A stretch of 64,000 nt of DNA from Rhodanobacter sp. PCA2. Its GTDB lineage: Bacteria > Pseudomonadota > Gammaproteobacteria > Xanthomonadales > Rhodanobacteraceae. Position 1 is the stretch's first letter; the number at the start of each line of letters is the position of its first letter. A program made the position numbers and the translations under genes. The notes under the pieces were generated by a model. It searched no databases, had not been told where the DNA came from, and saw only the letters and a program-made list of their open reading frames with translations. The DNA lies in NCBI RefSeq assembly GCF_013620825.1, contig NZ_NJIC01000009.1, positions 743 through 64,742 of the forward strand, read 5' to 3'. Shown here in pieces: positions 40,265 to 49,454 of this stretch.

Positions 40265-42262
40265 ATGCATGTGCCGGCCAGTCCGGATGACAGGGTTCTT
40301 GGCATTCGTCGACATCCGTTGCGGCAGGCCCTGTGCGCTGCCGTGATGCTGGGCTTGCCGGCGTTGTCGGCACAGGCCTCCATTCCCCAGCTGTCCGGGC
40401 AGCCCACTGACCTGACCTCGCTGTCGCTGGAGGAACTGGGCAACATCCAGATCACCTCGGTTTCCAAGAAGCCCGAGCGCCTGGCGGACGCCGCCGCGTC
40501 GGTGTTCGTCATTACCGCGGAGGACATCCGCCGCTCCGGCGCGCGCAGCCTGCCCGAGGCGCTGCGCCTGGCGCCCAATCTGCAGGTGGCCGAGGCCAGC
40601 GCCACGGGTCATGCCATCTCGGCGCGCGGCATGAATGGAAGCAACAGCAGCGCGCCGAACAAGCTGCTGGTCCTGATCGACGGACGCTCGGTCTACTCGC
40701 CGCTGTTTTCCGGCGTGTTCTGGGACGCACAGGAGGTGATGCTGGAGGACGTCGAACGCATCGAGGTGATCAGCGGTCCAGGGGGCACCCTGTGGGGCGT
40801 CAACGCGGTCAATGGCGTGATCAACATCATCACCCGATCGGCCGCAGATACCCGCGGTGCGCTGCTGACCACCGCGGTGGGCAACGACGGTTCCGACATC
40901 GGCTTCCGCTACGGCGGATCGCTCGGCGCGGGTGGCAACTACCGGGTGTATGCCAGGCATACGCGCTGGGATCGGGGCGAAACCGCGGACGGGACCACGG
41001 TCGATGACGCCGGCCATCGGACCCAGGTGGGTTTTCGCACCGATTGGCAGCGTGGCAACGACGGCCTCACGGTGGAGGGCAATGTCTACGACGGCTCCGA
41101 ACAGCAACCGGCGCCCGGTGCGCTGGCGATCAGCGGCGTCGACCTGATACTGGGCGACGTCTCCAACTCGGGCGCCAACCTGACCGCACGCTGGAATCGC
41201 GCGCTCGCCGAAGGCGGCAGCCTCGACCTGCAGGCCTACTACGACCATACCCGGCGCACCGTACCGCCGCTGTTCGGCGAGCGGCTGGATATCCTCGACT
41301 TCCAGCTGCAGCATTCGCTGCGGCCGCTGGGCGTGCATTCGCTGGTGTGGGGAATGAACGCCAGGCAAAGCCGGGACAAGGTGGAGAACACCAGCCCCTA
41401 TTTCGCCTTTCTTCCGGCGCGGGTGCGCCAGCACTGGACCAGCCTGTTTGCGCAGGACGAGTTGGCGCTGACCCCCCGGCTGCGCCTGACGCTGGGCGCA
41501 CGGCTGGAGCGCAACGACTACACCGGCACCGAATTCCTGCCCAATGCACGCCTGGCCTGGAAGGCGACGCCGAACCATCTGTTCTGGATGGCCGCGTCGC
41601 GCACCGTGCGGGCCCCGTCGCGGCTGGATCGCGATGCCCATGTTCCGGCCGCACCGCCTTATCTGCTCGACGGTGGCGATCAGGTGCGCTCGGAAGTGGC
41701 AAAGGTCTACGAACTTGGATACCGCGGGCAGCCGACGCCGCGGCTTTCATGGTCCGCGACGATATTCCACAACGACTATGACCACCTGCGCACCCAGGAA
41801 ATCGCGCCCAGCTTCACCTACCTCTTTTTCGGCAGCCTGATGGAAGGGCACGCCGATGGCATCGAGGGCTGGGGAAGCTTCCAGGCCGCCGAAAACTGGC
41901 GCCTGAGCGGCGGCTTCACGGTGCTGAACGAGCGTTTCAGGTTGAAGCCAGGCAGCAACGACGCGGCCGCACCCGGCAGGAAGGGCTTCGATCCTACCCA
42001 CACCTGGCAACTGCGATCGAGCTGGAACCTGGGCGGCAACGCTGAACTCGATGTCGGCTTGCGCCACGTCGGCAAACTGGCCAGGGACGATGTGCCGGCG
42101 TACCTGGCCGTCGATGCGCGGCTTGGGTGGAAATTGGCGCCCGGCACCGAGATCTCGCTGACCGGACGCAACTTGTCCGGTGGTCATGGCGAGTACCGGA
42201 CACGCGCACTGCGACGCGAAATCGGCCGCACCGTGATATTTGCGCTGGCGTGGACGATGTGA
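40265..42262 (+). CDS. TonB-dependent receptor of the YfiR/kinase operon
   Basis: This 665-aa outer-membrane receptor has a signal peptide (cleavage after LSAQA near residue 39) and the N-terminal motif LTSLSLEELGNIQITSVSKKP, characteristic of receptors in sensory operons. The plug domain (about 60-165) includes VFVITAEDIRRSGARSLPEAL and GGTLWGVNAVNGVINIIT. A 22-strand barrel ends in FALAWTM. The ATG at 40265 gives an intact signal peptide. Its stop overlaps the GTG of the YfiR gene. The substrate is unknown; a signal-sensing or ligand-import role is suggested by the downstream genes. Confidence 0.93.
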   Translation: MHVPASPDDRVLGIRRHPLRQALCAAVMLGLPALSAQASIPQLSGQPTDLTSLSLEELGNIQITSVSKKPERLADAAASVFVITAEDIRRSGARSLPEALRLAPNLQVAEASATGHAISARGMNGSNSSAPNKLLVLIDGRSVYSPLFSGVFWDAQEVMLEDVERIEVISGPGGTLWGVNAVNGVINIITRSAADTRGALLTTAVGNDGSDIGFRYGGSLGAGGNYRVYARHTRWDRGETADGTTVDDAGHRTQVGFRTDWQRGNDGLTVEGNVYDGSEQQPAPGALAISGVDLILGDVSNSGANLTARWNRALAEGGSLDLQAYYDHTRRTVPPLFGERLDILDFQLQHSLRPLGVHSLVWGMNARQSRDKVENTSPYFAFLPARVRQHWTSLFAQDELALTPRLRLTLGARLERNDYTGTEFLPNARLAWKATPNHLFWMAASRTVRAPSRLDRDAHVPAAPPYLLDGGDQVRSEVAKVYELGYRGQPTPRLSWSATIFHNDYDHLRTQEIAPSFTYLFFGSLMEGHADGIEGWGSFQAAENWRLSGGFTVLNERFRLKPGSNDAAAPGRKGFDPTHTWQLRSSWNLGGNAELDVGLRHVGKLARDDVPAYLAVDARLGWKLAPGTEISLTGRNLSGGHGEYRTRALRREIGRTVIFALAWTM

Positions 42263-42861
42263 CCGCCGCTCCCGCGATCGCCTTCGCGGTGCGCCGGGCC
42301 AGCTGCCTGCTGGCGTGCGCGATCCTGGCCATGCCCGCGACCGTTGCCGTAGGGGCCAACGCCGCGCAGCCGTCGGCGGTTGAAGCCAGCGACCCCGCGC
42401 TGCAGGTCAAGGCGGCCTACCTGTACAAGTTCGCCGGTTACGTGGAATGGCCGTCAGGGGTCTTTGCCAGCGAAGACAGCCCCATCGTCATCGGCGTGAT
42501 CGGAAACGACGAGCTCGAGGCGATTCTCTCCCGCATGGTCGTCGGCAAGACGGCCGGCCGCCGTCCCCTGGTGACGCGGCGGATGGAGGCCCAGGACCCG
42601 CTGCAAGGCGTGCACATGTTGTTTGTGGGCGCCATGGACACGCGCACACTGCAAGCGATCGGCGATGCCGTCAGGGGCAAGCCCGTGCTGGTGGTTTCCG
42701 ATGCGGGGCAGGAGCGGACGCTGGACAGCATGATCAGCTTCGACCTGATCGACCGGCACCTGCGCTTCGACGTGGCGCTCAAACCCGTCGCAAGCAGTGG
42801 CCTCGAACTGCGGGCTCTGATGCTCACCGCTGCCCGGCGCGTGGTACGCGGCGCGCCATGA
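42259..42861 (+). CDS. YfiR-family (DUF4154) periplasmic protein
   Basis: This 200-aa exported protein starts with GTG inside the receptor stop (GTGA) and carries a hydrophobic segment (SCLLACAILAMPATVAVGANAA). The mature part has the YfiR family opening VKAAYLYKFAGYVEWP, then IVIGVIGND, KPVLVVSDA and the terminal FDVALKPVASSGLELRALMLTAAR. In Pseudomonas, YfiR binds the periplasmic CHASE8 domain of YfiN and represses it. The next gene has such a domain, so the same contact is likely here. It overlaps the kinase gene by four bases. Confidence 0.9.
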   Translation: MTAAPAIAFAVRRASCLLACAILAMPATVAVGANAAQPSAVEASDPALQVKAAYLYKFAGYVEWPSGVFASEDSPIVIGVIGNDELEAILSRMVVGKTAGRRPLVTRRMEAQDPLQGVHMLFVGAMDTRTLQAIGDAVRGKPVLVVSDAGQERTLDSMISFDLIDRHLRFDVALKPVASSGLELRALMLTAARRVVRGAP

Positions 42862-45677
42862 AAAGCACCTTCGGCTCGATCCGCGAAAAGCTGCAGGCCA
42901 TCGTGGTCATCGCCACGGTGGCTGCGCTGGTCTGCGCCACCCTCGGCAACATCGTCGGCAACGTGGTTGCGTACCACTACCGCCATGTGAACGATGTAGG
43001 CACCACGGCGGAACTGCTGGGCCGCATGACCGCGCCCGCGCTCCAGTTCGACGACCGGCAACTGGCCCACGGCAACCTCGCCCTGCTGGCTGCGCGGCCA
43101 AGCGTCCGCTCGGCGGCGATCTACACCGATGACGACAAGCTCTTCGCCAGCTACGTCGCCGAGGGCCAGCACGACACCATTCCCGCGAAAGTCAAGCGCG
43201 ACAGCACCCGCATCGACGGCGGCGCCCTGGTGGTTACCCGGCAGATCGTCCACGATGGCACGCCGCTCGGCACGGTCTACCTGAAGGTCGGCTACAACCT
43301 CGTCGGCATCGTCGCGCGAGCCATCGGCGTGGCGGTGCTGGTGGGTCTGCTTTCCATCGGGATCGCATTGGTCCTGATCCGGCGCATGGAGCGGCTGGTC
43401 ACCGCGCCCATCGCGGCGGTGGTGTTCACCGCGCGCGAGGTGGTCGGGCAGCAGGACTACTCGCGGCGCGTTGCCAAGACCACCCAGGACGAGGTCGGCG
43501 AGTTGGTCGACTCGTTCAACGACATGCTCGCCGAGGTGGAGCGTCGCACGGAAGCGCTGCAGGCATCCTACCTGGACGTGCGTCGCGAGGCCGAGGAGCG
43601 TCAGTTCGCCCGGCAGGAGATCATGCGGCTCAATGCCACCCTCGAACATCGCGTGCACGCGCGTACCTCGGACCTGCAGCAGGCAAACCGCGAGTTGACG
43701 GCGGCGAAGGCCGCGGCCGACGAAGCCAGCCGCGCGAAGTCGAGTTTCCTGGCCACCATGAGCCACGAGATCCGCACTCCGATGAACGGCGTGATCGGCA
43801 TGATCGACGTCCTGCAGCAGACCGACCTCAAAGGCCATCAGGTCGAGATGCTCGACCTGATCCGCGAATCGGCGTTCTCGCTGCTGACCGTGATCGACGA
43901 CATTCTGGATTTCTCCAAGATCGAATCCGGTCGGCTGGAACTCGAGCAGGCGCCGTTCTCGTTGCGCGAGATGACCGAGAACGCCTGCGGGATGCTCGCC
44001 AACCTTGCCGTGAAGAAAGACGTCCGTCTCACGGTCTTCGTCGAGCCGGCGATTCCCGCCGCGGTCGTCGGCGACGCCCTGCGCCTGCGCCAGGTGCTGA
44101 TCAACCTGGCAAGCAACGCGATCAAGTTTTCCAGCGGCGGCGAACGACCGGGTCGGGTCGCCGTACGCGTCCGGTTGGACCATCGCTGTACGGACGGCCG
44201 CGCCGCCGTGGTGCTGGAAGTCATCGACAACGGCATCGGCATCGATGAACCCACGCGCGCGCGACTGTTCGCCGCGTTCAGCCAGGCAGACACCTCCACC
44301 ACGCGGCGTTTCGGGGGAACGGGTCTCGGCCTGGCCATCTCGCGTCGATTGGTGGACTTGATGGAGGGCACGCTGGAGCTGGAAAGCGAAGTGGGGCAGG
44401 GCTCGACCTTCAGCGTGCGCGTGTCGCTGCCTTCGGCGCGGCAGGAGGCGTCCGCCGGGTCGGCGCCGGAACTGGCCGGAGTTCGCTGCATCGTTCTCGG
44501 TGGCGTGGACGGGCTCGCCGCCGATCTGGCCGCTTATCTCGCCGCAGAGGGTGCGCAGACGGAGCAAGCCGCCGACATGGCGCAGGCGTGCCTGCTCATG
44601 GAAGCGTCGCCTCCGGGGCCATGGATCGGCGTGATCGGCGCGAGCGATCCCGACATCGACGGTGCCTCCCTGCGGGCGCTCGGGCAGCGCGCTGCGGAAC
44701 ATGGCTGGCGGCTCGTCGCCATCGGCCGCGGTTCAAGCCCCGAGGGCCTGGCGCTGGATCAGGACGCCGTCTGGGTGGACGGCAATGTCCTCACTCGTCG
44801 CCGTCTCTGCCGTGCCGTCAACCTGGCTGCCGGTCGCGCCGCGGCGCCGGCGCCGGCGGCCAGATACCCGGGAAAGCTCGACGTGCCCTCGCGCGAGGAG
44901 GCCCGCCAGGCCGGTCGGCTCGTCCTCGTGGCCGAGGACGACGAAACCAACCAGAAAGTGATACTGCGCCAGCTCGCGCTGCTCGGCGTTGCCGCCGAGA
45001 TGGCATCCAACGGAAAGCAGGCCCTGGAACTTTGGCGCAGCGGCGATTACGGGCTGCTGCTGACCGATCTGCACATGCCGTCGATGGACGGCTACGAACT
45101 CGCCAGGGCAATTCGCGCGCAGGAGCGGGGCAAGCGGCGCATACCCATCGCTGCGCTCACGGCCACGGCGCTCAAGGGCGAATCGGAACGCTGTCGCGCC
45201 GCCGGCATGGACAAGTATCTGACCAAGCCCCTGCAGTTGGCCGACCTGCGCGCAGCGTTGACCGAGCTGCTTCCATCCCTTCCGTGGCCGTTCGGGCCGC
45301 GAAGGGGTATGGCGCCCGATGGATCGAACGCCGCCGCTGTGAACCTTGGCGTGCTCGAGGATCTGGTCGGCAGCGACCCCATGGTCATCGCCGATCTGTT
45401 GCAGAGTTTTCGCGACAGTGCGGGCAGCACCATCGAACTGCTGAAGGCTGCGTGCGGCATCGGCGACATGGCCACCGTCGTCGGCCAGGCGCACCGGCTG
45501 AAGTCCTCCGCGCGCACGGTGGGCGCCCTGGGGCTGGGCGAACTCTGCGAGCAGATCGAGAGCGCCGGCAAGGCGGGGGCGGCCGACATGCTGGCCCGAT
45601 TGCTGCCGGAACTCGAGCGCGAATCGGATGCCGTCAAGGCCTTTCTGGCGAGCTATCTGGAAGCCAGGCCACCATGA
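42858..45677 (+). CDS. Membrane hybrid histidine kinase with CHASE8-like sensor, receiver and HPt
   Basis: This is a 939-aa inner-membrane kinase. Helix 1 (about 13-36) and helix 2 (about 152-176) enclose a periplasmic CHASE8-like domain (TAELLGRMTAPALQFDDRQLA, RPSVRSAAIYTDDDKLFASY, GTPLGTVYLKVGYN). Next come HAMP (about 177-235), a coiled coil, HisKA with His303 in MSHEIRTPMNG, the ATPase domain ([18 protein letters not shown]), a degenerate receiver-like region (about 535-650), a true receiver with Asp737 in LLTDLHMPSMDG, and HPt with His879 in QAHRLKSSARTVG. Phosphate probably flows His-Asp-His to the EAL response regulator encoded next. Confidence 0.93.
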   Translation: MKSTFGSIREKLQAIVVIATVAALVCATLGNIVGNVVAYHYRHVNDVGTTAELLGRMTAPALQFDDRQLAHGNLALLAARPSVRSAAIYTDDDKLFASYVAEGQHDTIPAKVKRDSTRIDGGALVVTRQIVHDGTPLGTVYLKVGYNLVGIVARAIGVAVLVGLLSIGIALVLIRRMERLVTAPIAAVVFTAREVVGQQDYSRRVAKTTQDEVGELVDSFNDMLAEVERRTEALQASYLDVRREAEERQFARQEIMRLNATLEHRVHARTSDLQQANRELTAAKAAADEASRAKSSFLATMSHEIRTPMNGVIGMIDVLQQTDLKGHQVEMLDLIRESAFSLLTVIDDILDFSKIESGRLELEQAPFSLREMTENACGMLANLAVKKDVRLTVFVEPAIPAAVVGDALRLRQVLINLASNAIKFSSGGERPGRVAVRVRLDHRCTDGRAAVVLEVIDNGIGIDEPTRARLFAAFSQADTSTTRRFGGTGLGLAISRRLVDLMEGTLELESEVGQGSTFSVRVSLPSARQEASAGSAPELAGVRCIVLGGVDGLAADLAAYLAAEGAQTEQAADMAQACLLMEASPPGPWIGVIGASDPDIDGASLRALGQRAAEHGWRLVAIGRGSSPEGLALDQDAVWVDGNVLTRRRLCRAVNLAAGRAAAPAPAARYPGKLDVPSREEARQAGRLVLVAEDDETNQKVILRQLALLGVAAEMASNGKQALELWRSGDYGLLLTDLHMPSMDGYELARAIRAQERGKRRIPIAALTATALKGESERCRAAGMDKYLTKPLQLADLRAALTELLPSLPWPFGPRRGMAPDGSNAAAVNLGVLEDLVGSDPMVIADLLQSFRDSAGSTIELLKAACGIGDMATVVGQAHRLKSSARTVGALGLGELCEQIESAGKAGAADMLARLLPELERESDAVKAFLASYLEARPP

Positions 45678-45764
45678 CTGCCCGCGACGGGCCAAGAGGC
45701 CCGAAAGTGGTCGATCGAGGTCCTGCGTTTGGAAGCGGACTCCAACGTATCGGAAGGGGGAACG

Positions 45765-46988
45765 ATGAAAATCCTGTTGCTGGACGATGACCCTGTCGCC
45801 CTGAAGGTGCTTTCCATCCAGTTGCGCAACCTGGGGTCGGGGCAGGTCGAGGTGGTTTGCCATACCGACGGCCAGGCTGCCCTGAATGTGCTGGAGCAGG
45901 ACCAGGACATCAGGCTGGTCTTCTGCGACCTGCAGATGCCCGGGATGGACGGGGTGGAGTTCGTCCGCCATCTCGTACGCCTGAGGTACGCGGGCGGCCT
46001 GGTGCTGGTCAGTGGCGAATCATCCCGGACGCGGCAGGCGGTCAAGCAACTGGCGCACGCGCACGGCCTGCAGATAGTGGGCACGTTGGGCAAGCCGGTA
46101 GCCATCGAGTCGTTGCGCCGTGTACTCGACGAGGCGGTTACCGCGCACCGGCCGCCAGCCCCGGTCCCGTCGGCCGCAAGCTATGCGCCGGATGACCTGG
46201 AACTGGCCATCTGGCAAGGCCAGTTGTGCAACCACTACCAGCCGAAGGTGGATCTGGCGACGGGCAAGGTGGTGGGGCTGGAGGCGCTGGTGCGCTGGCA
46301 GCATCCGCAGGATGGCCTGGTCATGCCCGACCATTTCGTGCCGATGTCCGAGGAACACGGGCTGGTCGGCGCCCTGGGCGTGGAAGTGGTGAGCGAAGCC
46401 CTGCACGACCTGCGCCGTTGGCTGGACGCCGGGCACGAGATCGACCTGGCCGTGAACGTCCCGCTGGGCGACGTTTCCTCGCTTGATTATCCCGACGTTC
46501 TGGTCGAGCAGGCGCGGGTGGCCGGCGTGCCGCTGCGCCACCTCGTACTGGAGATCACCGAAAGCCGCCTGATGGACAATCCACAGGTGCAACTGGACGT
46601 CCTTGCCAGGTTGCGGCTCAAGCAGGTGAAGCTTTCCATCGACGACTTCGGTACCGGCTACTCGTCCCTTGCGCAGTTGCGCGACCTGCCGTTCGACGAG
46701 CTGAAGATCGACCGCAGTTTCGTCCACCGCGCGAGCCGCACGCCGTCCCTGCGCGTGATCCTCGAATCCAGCATCGGGATGGCTCGCGAGCTGGGCTTGC
46801 GCACGGTCGCCGAAGGCGTGGAGGAGCGCGAGGATTGGGATCTCCTGCGCCTGGCCGGCTGCGACATGGTCCAAGGCTACTTTGTCGCGAGGCCGATGCC
46901 CGGCCCCGAGGTCGATGGTTGGCTGGCCGAATGGGGAGCCCGCCAGGAAGCCCTGCTTGCGGGCGCTCTCAATGCGGGTGGCGGTTGA
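45765..46988 (+). CDS. Receiver-EAL response regulator, c-di-GMP phosphodiesterase
   Basis: This 407-aa cytoplasmic regulator has a receiver domain with DDD at 7-9, phosphoacceptor Asp55 in FCDLQMPGMDG and Lys in LGKPV. After a linker comes an EAL domain (about 145-390) with Glu173 in LEALVRW, NVPLGD, EITESR, DDFGTGYSSL, LKIDRSF and VAEGVE, so the metal and catalytic residues are present. It should degrade cyclic di-GMP. A strong GGAAGGGGG ribosome-binding site precedes the ATG. It is the last gene of the receptor-YfiR-kinase operon, and its receiver is the natural target of the kinase HPt. Confidence 0.93.
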   Translation: MKILLLDDDPVALKVLSIQLRNLGSGQVEVVCHTDGQAALNVLEQDQDIRLVFCDLQMPGMDGVEFVRHLVRLRYAGGLVLVSGESSRTRQAVKQLAHAHGLQIVGTLGKPVAIESLRRVLDEAVTAHRPPAPVPSAASYAPDDLELAIWQGQLCNHYQPKVDLATGKVVGLEALVRWQHPQDGLVMPDHFVPMSEEHGLVGALGVEVVSEALHDLRRWLDAGHEIDLAVNVPLGDVSSLDYPDVLVEQARVAGVPLRHLVLEITESRLMDNPQVQLDVLARLRLKQVKLSIDDFGTGYSSLAQLRDLPFDELKIDRSFVHRASRTPSLRVILESSIGMARELGLRTVAEGVEEREDWDLLRLAGCDMVQGYFVARPMPGPEVDGWLAEWGARQEALLAGALNAGGG

Positions 46989-47117
46989 GTCGCACGGGGG
47001 GCATGGGTAGGGTCCCGCTTCCGACATGCACGACGCACTTGCTGCCAAAAGCACTCGCAACGCCCGGTGCAAGCGTGGAGATGCAAGCCGGATGGCGGAG
47101 GCGGGTGCAGTTGTCTT

Positions 47118-48074
47118 TCAACGCCGATAGTTTCTGTGCGGCATCGCGTCTTGCGCGGGACTCTGGAACCATGGAGCTGCCGCGAGCTTTTCGCCCAGGA
47201 AGTCCATCAGCATCGTCACTCGCGCGGGCCTTGTTCGACCCAGGGGGGTCACGAGGTTCAGATCGATCCGGGCGATGTGCCATCGAGGAAACACCTCCAC
47301 CAGCTCGCCGCGGCACAGCGCATCCCAGACGAGGAATTCCGGCTGCAGCGCCAGGCCATGGCCGGACAGGAGCGCCGGGACGATCACGCCCGCGTTGTTG
47401 CTCTTGATGGGCCCCCGAACCTGCACGATGCATTCTTCCTTTGTGTCGTCGTGATGGAAAACCCACACCTCCGGCGACGCAACGTTCGTGTACATCAGGC
47501 ATGCGTGATGCACCAGTTCCTGCGGGTGCCGAGGACGTCCATGGCGGGCCAGGTAGCCTGGCGAAGCCACCAGCGGCCGCCGTACCGTGCATAACATGCG
47601 TGAACGCAGGGAGGAATCGGGGAGCTCCGCTATGCGGATTGCCAGGTCGAAGCCGCCGGCCAGCAGATCGACGACCTGGTCGCCCAGGGAAAGATCGACC
47701 TGGATCTCCGGATAGCGGTCGAGGAATTCCGGAAGCAGCGGCGCCAGGTATTTCTCGCCGAACGACATCGGTGCGGTGACCCGAATGGCCCCGCGTGCCG
47801 TGGTTACTTGCGCGGATAGCTCCGCTTCCATGGTCTCGCCTTCAATGAGCAGGCGCATGGCCGACTCAAAAGCGACCTGGCCGGTTGGCGTAAGCGAGAG
47901 TCGTCGCGATGTGCGGTAAAGCAGCACGGTGCCGAGACGCTGCTCCAGGCGCGCCACGACCTTGGACACGGTGGGCTGGGACATGCCGAGCGCGTTGGCT
48001 GCCTTGGCAAAGGATCCGGTTTCCACGACCCGTGCGAAGACGGCCCAGGCTTCAAAGTCGGGCAGTGTATTCAT
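47118..48074 (-). CDS. LysR-family transcriptional regulator of the accessory cluster
   Basis: This 318-aa regulator has an N-terminal winged HTH (FEAWAVFARVVETGSFAKAANALGMSQPTVSKVVARLEQRLG) and a C-terminal periplasmic-binding-like effector domain (IRVTAPMSFGEKYLAPLLPEF, GFDLAIRIAELPDSSL, GHGLALQPEFLVW). The pattern is that of the CrgA/PA0477 type. It is divergent from the hydrolase-XapX-amidohydrolase cluster and is its probable regulator. An inverted repeat overlaps its own start codon, suggesting autoregulation. Confidence 0.93.
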   Translation of the reverse strand: MNTLPDFEAWAVFARVVETGSFAKAANALGMSQPTVSKVVARLEQRLGTVLLYRTSRRLSLTPTGQVAFESAMRLLIEGETMEAELSAQVTTARGAIRVTAPMSFGEKYLAPLLPEFLDRYPEIQVDLSLGDQVVDLLAGGFDLAIRIAELPDSSLRSRMLCTVRRPLVASPGYLARHGRPRHPQELVHHACLMYTNVASPEVWVFHHDDTKEECIVQVRGPIKSNNAGVIVPALLSGHGLALQPEFLVWDALCRGELVEVFPRWHIARIDLNLVTPLGRTRPARVTMLMDFLGEKLAAAPWFQSPAQDAMPHRNYRR

Positions 48075-48088
48075 GAAAAATATGAATA
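48068..48088. promoter_or_regulatory. LysR-type inverted repeat overlapping the regulator start
   Basis: TATTCAT (48068-48074) and ATGAATA (48082-48088) are perfect 7-base arms separated by seven bases, with the T-N11-A character of LysR sites. The site includes the ATG of the regulator and lies in a short AT-rich patch that contrasts with the GC-rich surroundings. Confidence 0.65.
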
Positions 48089-48425
48089 GATAACATTCGA
48101 TTTATTCTATTCCTTGGTTCTTCCTGCGTCACTACGATTCCGCCCACGCCATCACGGATGCGGGATGTGGCCATGTCGCTGGAATCTTCCTTCGCTGCTC
48201 GCCTCAAGACGTGGTCCCGGGTGGGCGCCGGAAACGGAACGGGGAAGGACATTCCCCGGACGCCGCCCCACAAAGGCTCCCGGCATGCGGCTGCGCCCAT
48301 GCAACCGGCGCCCTCTCGCCGTGCCACGGCTCTTGCCGCCGCCTTCGAGCCACCCCGATAGCCGACCGCCAGCCCGATGGGCGCCGTCGGCGTCCATCGC
48401 CTTTCCCACCAAGCGAGAAACGACG
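48089..48425. other. Divergent intergenic region, LysR gene to hydrolase
   Basis: About 340 bases without a recognisable protein. The AT-rich part (48089-48115) probably holds the promoters for both directions. The remainder is GC-rich leader. An upstream extension of the hydrolase frame is open, but its sequence has no family similarity. Confidence 0.5.
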
Positions 48426-49079
48426 ATGCCTCAAGCACAAGCCAAACCCGGGAAGCTGCTGCTTTCGCCCGCCGACCACACGCTGGTTCTCATCGACCAC
48501 CAGTCGCAGATGGCCTTCGCCACCAAGTCGATCGACCCGGTGCTGCTGCGGAACAACACCGCGCTGGTCGCCAAGGCCGCCAGGGAATTCAACGTTTCCA
48601 CCATCCTCACCACGGTGGCGTCCAAGACGTTCTCCGGCCCGATCTTCGACGAGATCAAATCGGTGTTCCCCGACGACGAGATCATCGACCGCACCACGAT
48701 GAACACGTGGGAAGACGCGCGCATCGCCGATCGCGTGAACGGGATCGGCAAGGGCCGCCTCGTGTTCGCCGGGCTGTGGACCAGCGTGTGCATCGTCGGG
48801 CCGACCCTCTCGGCGCTCGATCAGGGCTTCGAGGTGTACGTGATCGCCGATGCCTGCGGCGACGTTACCGACGAAGCCCACGAGCGCGCGATGGAACGCA
48901 TGATCCAGGCCGGCGTGCGCCCGATGACCTCGCTGCAGTACCTGCTGGAACTGCAGCGCGACTGGGCCCGCGGCGAAACCTACAGCCAGACCGTCGCGAC
49001 CTCCGTCGAGCATGGCGGCGGCTATGGCCTGGGCCTGGTCTATGCCAAGACCATGTTCGGCGGCGCCGAAGGGCACTGA
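48426..49079 (+). CDS. Isochorismatase-superfamily cysteine hydrolase (YcaC-like)
   Basis: This 217-aa cytoplasmic hydrolase has the catalytic Asp in LVLIDHQSQMAF, a conserved region FSGPIFDEIKSVFPDDEIIDRTTMNTWED and the nucleophilic Cys in FAGLWTSVCIVGPTLSALDQG. It matches the YcaC-like branch, for which no firm substrate is known. The ATG at 48426 matches the family N terminus; the frame is open upstream without similarity. It is the first gene of the cluster opposite the LysR gene. A broken paralogue lies at about 55 kb. Confidence 0.9.
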   Translation: MPQAQAKPGKLLLSPADHTLVLIDHQSQMAFATKSIDPVLLRNNTALVAKAAREFNVSTILTTVASKTFSGPIFDEIKSVFPDDEIIDRTTMNTWEDARIADRVNGIGKGRLVFAGLWTSVCIVGPTLSALDQGFEVYVIADACGDVTDEAHERAMERMIQAGVRPMTSLQYLLELQRDWARGETYSQTVATSVEHGGGYGLGLVYAKTMFGGAEGH

Positions 49080-49163
49080 CCGGCGCAGGACGGACCACGC
49101 GACCGGAGCGGGACAAGGTTCCGGTCGCCTTCCTGCCGTCACCACCAAGCGAGGCCAATACGC

Positions 49164-49454
49164 ATGAAATTCTATCTGTTGTCGTTGGGGGCGGGCATGC
49201 TCGTCGGCGTCGTCTACAGCCTGCTCAACGTGCGTTCGCCGGCGCCGCCGCTGGTGGCGCTGGTGGGCCTGCTGGGCATCTTGATCGGCGAACAGATGAT
49301 CCCGGTCGCCAAGCAGATGCTTTCCGGCACGGCGGTGGCGACGGCATGGCAACGCGCCCATTGCAACAAGCACATCTTCGGCGAATTGCCGGGACGCCTC
49401 ACGGTGGACCAGCCGTCCAGCGACAAAACCGATCGCGAGGAGGGTCGATCATGA
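49164..49454 (+). CDS. XapX (DUF1427) domain protein
   Basis: This 96-aa protein has two hydrophobic helices in the XapX pattern (YLLSLGAGMLVGVVYSLLNV with PAPP, then LVALVGLLGILIGEQMIP), followed by a polar tail with QRAHCNKHIFGELPG. XapX proteins are small membrane proteins found next to cysteine hydrolases and amidohydrolases, with no proven function. The stop overlaps the amidohydrolase ATG (ATGA). The tail beyond residue 50 is longer than the minimal domain. Confidence 0.88.
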   Translation: MKFYLLSLGAGMLVGVVYSLLNVRSPAPPLVALVGLLGILIGEQMIPVAKQMLSGTAVATAWQRAHCNKHIFGELPGRLTVDQPSSDKTDREEGRS

